This document shows, piece by piece, positions 12,335 to 23,867 of a stretch of DNA of 64,000 nt. The DNA is from Bedellia somnulentella (Eukaryota; Arthropoda; Insecta; Lepidoptera; Bedelliidae), in assembly GCA_963576735.1 (NCBI GenBank), contig OY755191.1, positions 7,221,608 to 7,285,607 on the forward strand, given 5' to 3'. The position numbers were made by a program, and so were the translations under genes. Position 1 is the stretch's first letter. Each line of letters begins with the position of its first letter. A model generated the notes under the pieces. That model saw nothing but the letters and a program-made list of their open reading frames with translations, did not search any database and was not told the DNA's origin.

Positions 12335-13110
12335 AACCGACTTCAAAAAAGGAGGTTCTCAGTTCGATTGTTTGTATGTATGTATGTATGTATGTATGTA
12401 TAATTGTCCGCGATTATCTCGAGTTTGGCTTAAGCTATTTGGATGCGGTTTTCAGAACAGTATTCGTTACATTTAGGAGAAGGTTTTAGTACCTTAACCG
12501 ACCAAAAAAAGGAAGGAGGTTCTGTGTTTGACCTGTATGTATGTCTGTTGGTCCGCGATTATCTCACGTTTGGCTTAAGCTATTTGGATGCGGTTTTCAG
12601 AAAAGTATTCGTTACATTTAGGAGAAGGTTTTAGTGCCTTAACCGACCAAAAAAAGAAAGGAGGTTCTGTGTTTGACCTGTATGTATGTCTGTTGGTCCG
12701 CGATTATCTCACGTTTGGCTTAAGCTATTTGGATGCGGTTTTCAGAAAAGTATTCGGTACATTTAGAAGATGGGTTAAGTGATTTAACCGACTCTAAAAG
12801 AAAGGAGGTTCTGTGTTTGACCTGCATGTATGTATGTTGGTCGGCGATTATCTCGCGTTTCGCTTAAGCTATTTGGATGCGATTTTCAGAAAACTACTTG
12901 TTACTTTCAGGACAAGGTTTTAGTGATCTAACCGTCTCAAAAAAGGAGTTTCTGAGTTTCACCTATAAGTATGTATGTAAGTTTGAAGGTTCTTAGTTAT
13001 TATTAGACAAAGAGTTATCAGTTTATGTTATTACATTCAGGAGAGGGTTTAAGTTCTTTAACCGACTCGAAAAAAAGGAGGTTTCTTAGTTTGAAATATA
13101 AGTATGTATG
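12335..13110. repeat. ~145-bp tandem array
   Basis: AACCG recurs at 12335, 12496, 12641, 12786, 12930 and 13060, giving spacings of 161, 145, 145, 144 and 130 bp. Units share GGAGGTTCTGTGTTTGAC, CGCGATTATCTC and GGATGCGGTTTTCAG. The middle units are nearly identical and the outer ones decay. A (TATG)n run lies at about 12369-12401. Confidence 0.9.
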
Positions 13111-14062
13111 TAAAATTATCAATACTAGACAGAGATTTATCAATATATGTTAATAAAGTTTTTTATTAGTAATAAACAGAGTTACTAAATTATTAAACGA
13201 AAAAGTATATAAAACATGAATAAATTACTCTTAATTATATTGAAGAAAAAAATATATAATGCAACATCATGTTTTTCATCCTGGTAATTTCAATCAAGGC
13301 TCTTTCGTCATGGGGATGGTTAAGTAATTTCTTTGAATCTATATCACTTAAAGCCATCTCATCAAGGGATTTTACACGACTCAACGCTACATATATTTAA
13401 GAGTGTTTCTTCGCATTTGTGATAGGTGAACTTCTCTTTGCTCATCTGTTTCGGTAGCAAGAGCAGCACGCTGACGATCTCTCTCATTCTGAAGGGCAAG
13501 CACGAGTTATCGACACGATAACGGTTAGAATGAGATGGCAGTATACAATACTAAGTAAGTGCGTAGAAGATGGCTGCTTTATCCCACGCGATAACTAGTT
13601 TAAATACGGCTCGTGCTTGCCCTGCTGAAGTCTTTGCTTTTTTTTCGATGGGTGTTTCGTTCTCCCTTACGCGACTTTTCCTTAAATCAGCCTTTGATTT
13701 TCTATCTAGGCCCGCAGGTAAACAAAATAGTAACAAGTAAGCTAAAGTCATAATAACAAATATTATAACTACCTGTTAAAAAAACTATAAAATAAACGGA
13801 CAGTAAAACTTATCTCTAAAAAACTATCACTAATTCACTAAAAAAACTCAGAGTGATTTAAGAACTTATCACTAAAAAGTATAAAATAAAAAACAAAAAC
13901 AAAAACTTCAAATTAAAAACTAAACAGAAAAATTAAATATTATTATTTTTTATTTAAAAAAGAACCGCCTTCAAAAATCCAACTGAAAAGTATAAAATAA
14001 TTTTTATTTATTTTATTATGTACAACTCTATTCAACTTCTTCTTTTTGAAGTCGGTGCCAAA
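12335..14062 (-). mobile_element. internally deleted Helitron-like element
   Basis: The minus strand carries two separated pieces of a Helitron Rep-helicase. An N-terminal-like stretch is encoded at about 13560-13740 (DRKSKADLRKSRVRENETP). The helicase end is at about 13270-13400 (YVALSRVKSLDEMALSDID, then RALIEI), which is PIF1-type motif VI. A stop and frame change separate the pieces. Both ends carry ACCGACTTCAAAAA as an inverted repeat (12336 and ~14055). The distal part is the tandem array at 12335-13110. A non-autonomous relic. Confidence 0.7.
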
Positions 14063-14886
14063 CAGACAAATCCAAAATGAAAATTGCTACATAGAGAAAA
14101 CCATACGAATAATAAATCAATCGATAGTGCCTCAACAACAGTAGGTAACACAATCGCGCTCAAAAATCAAGAAATTTCATCCGCTCGCAACGACTTCGCT
14201 TTATAAAGGATGGAATTGGGGGACAGTGAGCGGTGCTTAGCCTGGTGTGCATGCGTCGCACTCCGCAGAGAAATTATCATAATATACATGTCACCGTAAA
14301 ACTGTAAATACTAGTAAATTATAATTTTAGATAGATAGCGAGATAGTAAACTAACGTTAGGTTAGGTTATGTAAGATTATCAGATTTCAAACTAACGGAA
14401 TTAACAATTCGACAGAGACATGCATGCACCGAGTTGGCACAACCAATACTTCTAACAGTGTAAAAAGACGATCGAGAATCTAAATCACTACATAGTATAA
14501 AACAAAGTCGCTTTCTCTCTCCCTGTCTGGGATATAGGGACATCCTTATGTATACTTTAATCTGTAAAACTACGAAATGAATTTTGATGCGAATTTTTTT
14601 ATTAATTCATTAAAAAGGAAGGTTTATAAGGATGACATACGCTGATGGGGTGGAGAACTCACTCAACTTGGGCGGGCCACTAATATTCGTTCTTCTTTGT
14701 CATGAAAATTGTTTTGGCACCGACTTCAAAAAGAAGAAGTTGAATAGAGTTGTACATAATAAAATAAATAAAAATTATTTTATACTTTTCAGTTGGATTT
14801 TTGAAGGCGGTTCTTTTTTAAATAAAAAATAATAATATTTAATTTTTCTGTTTAGTTTTTAATTTGAAGTTTTTGTTTTTGTTTTT
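13889..14886. repeat. perfect 174-bp inverted repeat, 650-bp spacer
   Basis: 13889-14062 and 14713-14886 are exact reverse complements by eye over 174 bp. Each begins at a GGCACCGACTTCAAAAAGAA end. The left arm is continuous with the Helitron-like element; the right arm ends abruptly. The spacer holds another non-autonomous element end (ACATAGTATAAAACAAAGTC). Confidence 0.9.
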
Positions 14887-15184
14887 CTATCGATGACGTC
14901 ATTAACAACAAAAGTTGAACAATGTTTAAAAAATTATAACTTTACAATTATTCATTTTAAATGAAAAATATTAAATTAGTCTTTTATTTTCGTGATTGCT
15001 ATCGAATAAAAATATTTAATAGATACCAAAAAAAACTTTGCATACCGAATTACCTACGTAAATACTTCGTAGGAAACTAGAAAAACATATTTCACGAACG
15101 AATTCCTGCATAATATTGAGACAGGCGCTCCCTATTGGAATGAACATGACAACCAGCAACAAACAATGACAGTGGCTTTTTTCC

Positions 15185-16031
15185 TAGCGTCACTGCTCAA
15201 CCTTTGTGATATTTAGCGCAATTTATAGCACTCCTGAATAGTTTAGCTTTGTGATTGTGAAAGCGCTTTAATGAACGGTTCAGTATCTCCGAAAATAAAC
15301 CCATGCAAATAAACAACCATTGTTACAAACTTTGCATACATCATACTCACGGCTATCTTTTGCCCGCGCAACCATTACTAAAAAATATCGTTATAGCATG
15401 ATTCAGCAGGACTGTGGATATGTTTCATGTGTTCCTTTACCGATTTTTATGATTCTTTTTTTATTGAATAGGTAATAATGTAAACTTTTTTAAATGAGAG
15501 ATGAATGAGAGAACTATAAACGTAAGAGTAAACAAATATAATCAGGATGCTCCGAACTGCTAAGCTATCAGGAGTTATACGTGTTATTGTGAGTCAACCA
15601 TAGAAGATAGACATTTGCTGTTGAAGGATATTTTTTAGACAATTCTATGTCGAATATTTCCGTCGTACATGATTTCTATGTAACTATAACCATTAAGTCT
15701 GCACACGCGACAGAAGCTTAAAAAATGGAGTAACATCCCCCGTTTTCCCAAAATTTCCCAATATTCCCCTTCACTACTCTGCTGAAAAGTACACTTTAAC
15801 CTGTCCAGGAGTATGAAGAATAATTCTACCAAGTTTCGTTAATATCCATCGAGTAGTTTTTGTTTCCATAAGGAACATATAAACCGACAGACAGACAGAC
15901 AGACGGACAGACAGACAAAAATTTTAGTAATTGCATTTTTGGCACCAGTATCAATCACTAATCACCCCCTGAGAGTTATTTTGAAAATATATTTAATGTA
16001 CAGAATGGACCTCTACAGATTAACTATAAGT
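15185..16031 (+). mobile_element. (GTCT)n-bearing non-autonomous element, 5'-truncated
   Basis: It shares AGCACTCCTGAATAGTTTAG, GAACGGTTCAGTATCTCC and TACCAAGTTTCGTT with the copies at 35262 and 44661, and contains a GACA/GACG run at about 15885-15917. It ends CTATAAGTATAGAT. Lepidopteran elements carrying (GTCY)n runs are a known class. Confidence 0.75.
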
Positions 16032-16039
16032 ATAGATAT

Positions 16040-17000
16040 AAATAATGGAAAAAGCTTCTTTATAGAATTAACTTTTTCATCGTAATGAATGCATCCTTAC
16101 AATAAGTATAGAACTGTTGGCCATACGTAAGACGTCATATATGTAAATGTATGTGAGTGTAACTGTGTTTTTTTGTATTTAGCAATGAAAAAATGATTTT
16201 TTTCTTTCTTATATATAGAGAATACATATTATAAAACGTCGCAATCTTGATACAGTATTTTTCGTAATATATAGTGTTTTGAAAGTTCACAAATAAAATT
16301 TGAGATACACCATAACATAAAATAGGTAAAGGGGTTGATGCCCAAGTCCACGCCCCTCCCCCCCCCTTCCGACGCCATATTCATGTACTATAGTATAAGA
16401 AAATAAAATAACTTTTTTATCTAAGTAATAACTCTTGTCATCTCAGTAATTACGGCAATGAGATGGCGATAACGAATTCAGTATTAATTGAAGAAATCAA
16501 AATTGGTCTAACTCCTCACTACTTATATTGTGAATTGAAATAAAATAATTTGACCATCAAGAGATTATAGTTAACATACTTAAAAGTAAAGAGCCCCATT
16601 ATCCTATGGTTCGATAACAGATCCTTTAGGATGCGTCCTAATATAAGTTCTCAACGTTTAATGACAAGCTCCAACCGCGCAATATTTATCTGTTATGAAT
16701 ATTTTTTAATCGTCTATTAATAGTTCCAGAAATGTCTGTGAAATATATTTGCAAGGAACTTTTAATCAATATTGTATATGACAAAGATGATCTTTTCGGG
16801 CCTATTTGGTGATAAAATAATAAACAATAATAATGTAGGTAATATCAAACAATCGTCCGAGTCTTTATAGCTGTATGGCTTGTAAAGTATCGGGAGAATA
16901 AATATTTTTTATATGTTCAAGTTGGGAGGTACACTATTACCATGCTGAAATGTGTATCTTACAAACCTTTGATTTTAATAAACATATTTTATATACCATA
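16040..17000. other. intergenic, nothing recognised
   Basis: AT-rich apart from a short C-run at about 16355-16369. No exon or clear repeat. Confidence 0.4.
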
Positions 17001-17002
17001 CT

Positions 17003-18238
17003 AGCGACCCGCCCCGGCTTCGCACGGGTGCAATGCAAAATATACCTACTACAGAATGTCCTTATACACAACGTTCACAGCTTTTTTGTCATTAGCCAAT
17101 ACAAACATGTTTAATTCTTGATATTTTCCTCGCTAGAGAGCTCCGATAAACGCGTGCGATCGCTGCAAATCATAAAGTGCTATAAGGCGAAGCGTTTTTT
17201 TTTTTTTTGTTTACCGGAGGGGAAATCCTCATGGATCTGGACGGGGGTATGTCGGACTTTTACCGACTAAAACCCCTCCGGCTCGGTGCTGCTGGCCCTG
17301 CGGCCTGTGCGGCGTCACCATGATGTGTTGTGCCGGGCGGCTGAAGGCCGCCCTGGCGGTGAAAAGGAGTGTACCTAAGCTAAGTCGGATAGGGTGAGTA
17401 TAAAAATAAAATAGGCTCTAGTTGAGACTGGTGTGACTCTAAGGGTTAGTGTTAAGTTCTACGACCTCTCCGGCGGGGTCGGTGTCTGGAGTGGTAGTAG
17501 TTGTTGGTGTGACCGCGAGCGCCGGTGGCCCCTGAGGCCTCGAGCTCGCGGGTGATGTCGTCGTCGGGATCCGAGAGCACGCTACGTGGGCGTCGAATCC
17601 CGGCGTCCGGGGAAATCGTGTAGTCGAGCGAGGCTCGGAGTAAGGGAAGGCGAAGCGCGGCCATCGACGCGCTATTTATAGGCACGCGCCGCCGCCCGGC
17701 GCAAACAACTACGACCCTGCATTTTAAATTTGTAATATCTTCGGTAATATTCACTTAAATTACATGCTGTAAAAAGCATATTGATCTATAATAAATGCAC
17801 AATTTAATTGGATAAGGATTAATGCTGTATTGTTAAAAATCACTTCGTAAATATCACTTCGTAAATAACCATTTTTTAGTAAAGAATAAAAATGGTTATG
17901 CTGGGTTATCCCTAAGAGATAGACATATACCATCGCGGACTTTTTTGTTAAACTTTTTAAGGTGAACAATACATTATTTTGGTCTATCTCGTAGGGTTCA
18001 GCCAGCGTTTGCAATATAAGCGCAAAAAAACGTGCTTATTTACGACATCATATTAGAAACCTTTAAACTTATCAGTGTTTCTCTACTATATTATGCATTT
18101 ATTATACATACAAACCTTCCTTAAGAATCACTCTATCTATTAAAAAAAACCGCATCAAAATCCGTTGCGTAGTTTTAAAGATCTAAGCATACATACGGAC
18201 ATACAGCGAAAGCGACTTTGTTTTATACTATGTATGAT
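17003..18238 (+). mobile_element. non-autonomous element interrupted by a retroelement
   Basis: It starts CTAGCGACCCGCCCCGGCTT and ends with GCGACTTTGTTTTATACTAT. The interior has TCTATCTATTAAAAAAAACC and CAAAATCCGTTGCGTAGTTT, a lepidopteran interspersed pattern seen inverted at about 14490-14630. The GC-rich insertion at 17195-17646 splits it. Confidence 0.6.
17184..17657 (-). mobile_element. truncated non-LTR retroelement with 11-bp target duplication
   Basis: The body is 17195-17646, flanked by AAGGCGAAGCG at 17184-17194 and 17647-17657. On the minus strand it ends CCCCTCCGGTAAAC plus a run of about 14 A. It contains GTCGGTAAAAGTCCGACATA, able to form a hairpin. It is GC-rich compared with the host DNA. 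The reading frame across 17452-17754 spans the junction and is not a gene. Confidence 0.8.
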
Positions 18239-18577
18239 GATATATATATAACATATATTACCGCAAAATCAACGTTACAAAATAAAATGTATATTTTTTT
18301 TTATTATGTAGTAAAAACAATTTTAAGAGGTAAATTACTGAGACATACGCATTGACAGATAGTCTAACATAACGAAACTGTAAGAGTTTCGTTTTTGCCA
18401 TTCGTTAAAGGAAAATTCAAAAATGATGTTCATTTTGTACCATTCATCCGTACTTAAAATATGACACTTAGCTTAAGTTTAATTCTACTGGAATTATATT
18501 AAAAATAGAATAAGTGCGGAAGGAACTAGTTTATATTTAATTAAACATGATTCAATAAATAAATGGTTCGATGTTTG

Positions 18578-18712
18578 ACGACATCCGTGGCCGAGTGGAT
18601 AGGTGACTACCTTCTCGGTCCGGACGTTGCGGGTTCACGGGAGAGCACCATTCCTGTGATGAGCATTAATGATTGTTTCTTAGTTTTGGGTGTTATTTAT
18701 ATGTTTATTATA
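18578..18712 (+). mobile_element. tRNA-like SINE head
   Basis: CCGTGGCCGAGTGGATAGG resembles an A box and GCGGGTTCAC a decayed B box. It is the same family as the inverted copy at 23638-23735. Confidence 0.6.
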
Positions 18713-18942
18713 TACATACATACATACATATACTCATGGCTATATTTCCCTAGAAGGGGTAGCCAGAGCTAAGGAATTATAAATTCCTCAGCCACTTTTG
18801 GAAGTTGAGTGGGGAAAAGATGGTATAAATAAAGGTTTTTGGTAATGGGTCTCCAACCGCATTGCCCAAAAATCCAATAAAAAGCCCCAATACCCTTAGT
18901 CGCCTCTTACGACACCCGTGGGTAGAAAGGGGTAGCGACATA
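18713..18942 (-). repeat. ~250-bp (TATG)n repeat
   Basis: A minus-strand copy with CATACATACATACATATACT at its end and ACCCGTGGGTAGAAAGGGGT near the other. The last ~25 bp are missing. Confidence 0.85.
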
Positions 18943-19182
18943 TAGTATTCTATATATCGTTTAGTTAGTAATCCATAATACAAGTCTTACTTAGTTTGGG
19001 GCTAACTTGATCTGGGTACAATATGGCCGTATATATTTATAATGATTATATGTTTGTTTGGAGGGAAATCCCAAAGGTTCCCATACGCCATATCGATCGG
19101 TATATCGCAAGATAGGATCGCGCAACATCACTTTCTTCGTACGTACGTATTGTGCTCACGTCCAAAGTTGCGCAGTGACCAA

Positions 19183-19217
19183 TATAAAACTGCGCCGGGG
19201 CTAGATTGGGGCACAGT
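19183..19217 (+). promoter_or_regulatory. core promoter of cuticular protein gene 2
   Basis: TATAAAA (19183-19189), then ACAGT (19213-19217) about 30 nt on. The predicted start near 19215 is 43 nt before the ATG. Confidence 0.75.
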
Positions 19218-19257
19218 TGTCATCATTCGCTGGTCATCCTCCTCCACGCTCTTCGAA

Positions 19258-21037
19258 ATGGACAGCAAGGTACGTTTGTGAAACACTATCAAATTTAAAA
19301 CTTAATTAATCATATAGTAAAAAACGGTAAATTTGTAGTTGATATAAATCAATAAAAGAAGTGATGTATAGTGATAAAACAAACCATTATAAACTGTGGC
19401 CTAAAACCCCACACTCCACTGTCTTAGATTAGTTTAATTTCTCGCACATAATAACCAAAGTGTGCCTATATAATAATAAATTTTCCTTAACTGAAATAAA
19501 TTATATTGAAAACATAACTACTTTGAATCTTGAATAACACAATATATAAATAAAAATAAAATAATCATTTATTTCAAAGTAAAAAGATAAATCTTTGTTT
19601 TTTGAACGTCAAAAGTCAACTTAATACTAAGTTATATAGTATATCAAAGCAATAATATAAAAATAAGTAAGAATAGGTAATACACTACGCAACCTACAAA
19701 CACCGATGTTGATATAAAAGACATAAACGCGTGTGTGTTCCTTTATCAATAAGTAAAAAAAATAATTGTGAGTGCTATTGCCTTTTATTTTATAAAACAC
19801 TGTCTATGTTTTGCGTACTGAAATATATTCTAAAATGATTAGACCTTAAATTATAACTTTCCTTTCATAAATGAACTCTTTTGCGTGCCTGTACCACTCA
19901 CTGTATTTAAAGGACATCTACAGTATTATCATGAAAAATGAGCAATAACATTTGGTTTACGTTATCTTGATACCCGATAAAAACCAAAAATAACTTAAAC
20001 GAAAATACTGATACAACTAACACAAGACTCATCCTATAAAAAAACCATACGTCTATTTAAAAACAACTTAAAGAATAATTTGTTTAATTATAAATCTTAG
20101 CGAACAATAATTTGATTCTATCCTGATTTTTATGATAATTTAATTTCTCCTGACAAAATTTAGTAGTAGCAAATGAAAAGTACAGCCGTCATATGAATGG
20201 ATAATTTATAATGATTGCACAATGAGGTAGTTTGCTACCTTACATTGAAATTCTGAGCGCGTTTGTAGGTGTCGCTGCGGATCGAAATCTGAGTGCATCG
20301 TCAATTAATTAGATTTATTATTGTGCTTGTTATATCATCGGTACGTCAATTGAATAATATTATAAAGAAACTTTGTATTGTAATTCCAATCAAATATTTT
20401 CTCTTAAACATATTCATAAATGGTTGTTATTATAACTTAAAATTAGTTTGTTCTTTTGTACAAGATTATTTGGGCTATCCTATTTTGAAGTGGATATAAT
20501 TACAAACAATATTTTCTTTCGTTCCAGATTGTAATGTTTGTGTGTGTAGTGGGTATGGTGAAAGCTTCGGTCTTGGCGCCGGCAGTTCGCGTCGACCCAC
20601 TTCCCCAGTACTCATACGGGTACGACGTGCAAGACGCCCTCACAGGGGACTATAAAGGACACCAGGAGCACAGGAACGGGGACATAGTTACTGGCTCATA
20701 CTCCGTCGTTGATCCTGATGGTACTAGAAGAATAGTTGATTATGCTGCTGATCCTATTAATGGATTTAACGCAGTGGTTAGACGGGAACCATTAGTGGTA
20801 CCAGCGCCGGCGCCAGTAGTTGCTCCAGCGAGAGTTTTAGCTCCCGCCCCCGCGCCAGTATTTGCTCCTGCCCCGGCGCCAGTATTTGCTCCCGCGCCGG
20901 CGCCAGTGTTTGCTCCCGGGCCAGCACGGTTTGTAGCTCCCGCCCCGGTAGCCGCTCCTGCATTCCGAGCCCCCGTGTTTGCTCCCGCGCCAGCGCCACT
21001 CCTAGCACCAAGACTGCCGTACCCATACTACTATTAG
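19258..21037 (+). CDS. RR-2 cuticular protein 2, Pro/Ala-rich (173 aa)
   Basis: A secreted chitin-binding cuticle protein. Exon 1 is 19258-19269 (MDSK), followed by donor GTACGT. A 1258-bp intron in which I see no repeat or gene ends in GTTCCAG. Exon 2 is 20528-21037. The joined N-terminus [17 protein letters not shown] is a signal peptide. The RR-2 domain covers about residues 28-88, with [37 protein letters not shown] and [14 protein letters not shown]. The tail has tandem PAPAPVFA units (about residues 105-135) and ends in RLPYPYYY, whose tyrosines could be cross-linked during sclerotisation. The domain differs from genes 1 and 3, so it is an older paralog. The mini-exon start is chosen because it restores the signal peptide and lies behind a TATA/initiator pair. 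Confidence 0.95.
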
Positions 21038-21536
21038 ATAAATGTTACAATGTTGCTGTGTTATGTTAGAACAAATTTGTATATAATTTTGTACGATCCT
21101 ATTTAATATAAATTGTGAATATAAATTTGGTATTTTTTTTGCTTTACCACTATTTATTCTGTAGCCAAGTAATACGTTTTTTTATGTGTCTACCCACTGG
21201 TCCAAGTGGTAAGATTTGAACTTTGGAGAACTTCTAATTGATTAGGTTCTTCTCGTTCATTATTCAATATCTGTATCTTTCAGAAAAAGATGTCTTAAAA
21301 TTTACTGTAAAGATGTACATCCATAAAGATTCTTAAGATCCCTGCAATAATCCAAAGTATCACCTACTAACATGGCCAAACTGTCGAGTGTAGAGAAATT
21401 GGGCACAGATAATAAATCATTGCTAAAACGCAATAAAAAAAGGTACATATTTTTTCTTTATTACAAAATTCAAGACCTTAATTGAAAAATTATTTTTTGA
21501 TTTGATTCAGATTCCCAAAAACTTAATTAAATATGT

Positions 21537-21662
21537 ACATGCAAACATACAAATTCTCACGGCTATAAATCGCTAGGGTTACCCCCAGAGCTTCAGAATA
21601 AGAAATTACTCAGCCATTTTCGAAACTTGAGTGGGAAAAAATTTGTACCTAAAATAAAGGTT
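21537..21662 (-). repeat. (TATG)n repeat, 3' half
   Basis: A minus-strand fragment with TTCTCACGGCTATAAATCGC and TTGAGTGGGAAAAAATTTGT. It stops inside the element. Confidence 0.7.
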
Positions 21663-21771
21663 AATTAAATAACAATGGAATGTCAATAGCGATGTAAATT
21701 ACTTTTGTGCCAGATATTTTACTTTGCACAACTCAAATGGTAAACAAAATGATGATGAATGATGATGAATA

Positions 21772-21980
21772 AATCCCTAGAAGGGGTAGCACACTTCCTC
21801 AGCCACTTTTGGAAGTTGCGTGGGAAAAAGATGGTAAAATAAAGGTTGTTGGTGATGGGTTTCCAACCGCATCGCCCAAAAATCCCTTAAAAAGCCCCAA
21901 TACCTTTAGTCGCCTCTTACGTCATCCACCTGAAGAAATGGGGTAGTGCTATTCTAAGCCGACACTACACAGCAACTTAA
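21772..21980 (-). repeat. ~250-bp (TATG)n repeat, near full
   Basis: A minus copy from AAATCCCTAGAAGGGGTAGC to TTCTAAGCCGACACTACACA. The (TATG)n end is missing. Confidence 0.8.
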
Positions 21981-22024
21981 AGGATAAGATGAACACAAAA
22001 ATATTTACATTAATATTATAACAG

Positions 22025-22415
22025 ACTAGCTGACCCCACAGACTTCGTACTGTCAAAAGTGTAGACTTTCACGTCGTCAAACTGAAATATTTAACTGACC
22101 TGTTGAGGGTCTCTGTCATGCGATGAAAAAAAAGGTGTTTTTCATAGTGTCCTCACAATTTTTTCACTTTATAAATTTTAAGTTTATAAGTATAGTAGTT
22201 TCGGCTGAACATTGATTCTTAGTCTGATTAACCATTTTTTAAGAAAATTTATTGATCTCTTAATTTTTCTGGGATAAAAAGTGTCCTATTGTGTTAATTG
22301 GGATCATTATCTGGCTTCCTGTAAATTTTATTTTAAATACGTTCTGTGAATTAGTCTTCATTTAGCTACAAACACACAAACATCTAAACTTTCACATTTA
22401 TAATATTAATAGGAT
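22025..22415 (+). mobile_element. non-autonomous element, old copy
   Basis: It starts CTAGCTGACCCCACAGACTT and ends TTTATAATATTAATAGGAT, the layout of the 17003 class. No coding capacity. Confidence 0.5.
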
Positions 22416-22599
22416 AAGGCTTAAGCTCTTAAGCTTCTCGCGCAGGTGACCTCGCTCGCCGGCCAGCGCAGCGTCTTGTCTTGCGCTTCATGCACGCGTG
22501 TAAATTTTGTTACGAAGTAATTTAAAAATTGTATTATCTTCTAAGATGTTTATTTAAATTAAGTGATGTCAAGAAAAAATTTGTTCTCAATTAAATACT

Positions 22600-23045
22600 C
22601 TCAATCAACAACATATTTATTTGGATAAAGATTAATATTATGTTGGTAAAACATTATGGCAATTATGCATTAAATTCGACCAAATTTATTTACCATAAAA
22701 ATGGTTATAGTAAGTGAAACTTAAAAGTTAGACATATACTGTCACGCGCATTTTTTTAGATCATTTAAAGAGAAATACATTTTTTAATACATTTTTTTTT
22801 GGGTAACTTCAACCGTTTACGCAGCGCACACAACGGAAGCCTTAGTATGAATAATTATCCCCGTTTTTGCAACATTATTCGCTGATAGTTTGCTCCTGTT
22901 GGTCGCAGCGTAATGATATATAGCCTAAAACCTTCCTCAATAAATGAACTATCCAACACAAAAATAATTTTTCAATTTGATTGGGTAGTTCCTGAGATCC
23001 TAGCGTTCAAACAAACAAACTCTTCAGCTTTATAATATTAGTATA
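22600..23045 (+). mobile_element. non-autonomous element, old copy, 3' part
   Basis: AACTTCAACCGTTTACGCAG, AACCTTCCTCAATAAATGAA and a terminal TTTATAATATTAGTATAGAT mark the 3' portion of the same broad class as at 17003 and 22025. Confidence 0.45.
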
Positions 23046-23189
23046 GATTAAAGACATACAATTCTATTATATTATCAGTGGCTTTAATATGAAACAATCA
23101 TAGCAAATGACAACTTCAGACCCAAGCGAAAGTTACGCCCCCGATGGATAGACAGACAGACATGGTGAAACTATGAGGGTTTCTAGTTA

Positions 23190-23275
23190 ATTACAAAACC
23201 CCAAAAAGGCTTAGCAAGAGCTTCAGACTTTAAAATATCTCAGCCACTTTCGGAATTGCGTATCTGTCACAAATT
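23190..23275 (-). repeat. (TATG)n repeat fragment
   Basis: A short decayed minus-strand piece: AGAGCTTCAGACTTTAAAAT, then TCTCAGCCACTTTCGGAA. Confidence 0.5.
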
Positions 23276-23404
23276 TGACAAATAAAATAAAGCGCTGTGA
23301 TATTTACTTGCGAGGCCATACAAATATTTTCTAAGGCGAATCTCTATAGATCCTTCTCTAACACATTTGAATTAAGAAATAACTATTACATTATGTACTT
23401 CTCT

Positions 23405-23640
23405 AATACAAAAGATGGACAAAATGGCCTTACGAATTAGTAAAAATTCGGAGGTAGGAAACGCAAACACTACTTAAACGTGTAAAAGAAATAAAGGATA
23501 GAAGAATTTCGCGCTGGCAGCCATTGACACGGTGGCTCAATTGGCAGAGCGTCGGGGCGTATACCCGAGGTCGCGGGTTCGATTCCCGCCTGTGTCGAAA
23601 TTTTTCTTTCCTTTATTTATTCTTTATTTATTAGTCATCA
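23405..23640 (+). mobile_element. mobile unit carrying a tRNA-like module
   Basis: It shares GAATTAGTAAAAATTCGGAG, GCAAACACTACTTAAACGTG and AATTTCGCGCTGGCAG with the units at 32055-32584 and 57655-58085. The tRNA-like module is at 23526-23597, followed by TTTTTCTTTCCTTTATTTAT. Confidence 0.7.
23526..23597 (+). tRNA. tRNA-like module, GTA (Tyr-like) loop, probably a pseudogene
   Basis: A cloverleaf fits: acceptor GACACGG/CTGTGTC, D arm GGCTCAATTGGCAGAGC, anticodon stem TCGGG/CCCGA, T arm GCGGG-TTCGATT-CCCGC. The loop GCGTATA puts GTA at the anticodon but has C instead of the nearly invariant U33, and no intron. It recurs in a repeat family, so a mobile tRNA-derived module is likelier than a working gene. 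Confidence 0.55.
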
Positions 23641-23735
23641 TATAAATGTCGCTCTCGGCGAGGATCGAACCCGCAACCTCCGGACCGATAAGCTATATAG
23701 TCACCTATCCACCCGGCCACGGACGTCGTCGTCAA
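23638..23735 (-). mobile_element. tRNA-like SINE head
   Basis: On the minus strand CCGTGGCCGGGTGGATAGG and TTGCGGGTTCGATCC read as A and B boxes of a class-II-like tRNA head. Same family as 18578. Confidence 0.6.
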
Positions 23736-23867
23736 AATACAAAATACGGCGTGAACGTTTGAGTCTTAAGTTTTCCCTCAACGCTAAATATCTTGATTAT
23801 TTAATTACATATATGACTTAATGAAAAAAATAAGTGAACTTTTTATGCCTCTGTTGTGTTGTGCTAT

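Larger units (their letters stand above)
11383..15051. mobile_element. DNA element with AATTCGGTATGCAAA inverted ends, heavily interrupted
   Basis: The left end AATTCGGTATGCAAA (11383-11397) and its exact complement (15037-15051) bracket sequence shared with 36598-38081: the blocks around 11400-11580, 12220-12330 and 14890-15036. The shared blocks alone total roughly half a kilobase, the probable size of the empty element. A SINE (11673-12040), a Helitron remnant (12335-14062) and a second inverted arm (14713-14886) were added later. Confidence 0.7.

Noticed and set aside
17452..17754. 100-codon minus-strand open frame rich in Arg/Ala
   Set aside because: It spans the junction between the retroelement insertion (ends 17646) and the host element, so it is a chance fusion.
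23526..23597. Functional tRNA-Tyr gene
   Set aside because: C replaces the invariant U33, animal tRNA-Tyr genes usually have an intron, and the module sits in a repeated mobile unit.
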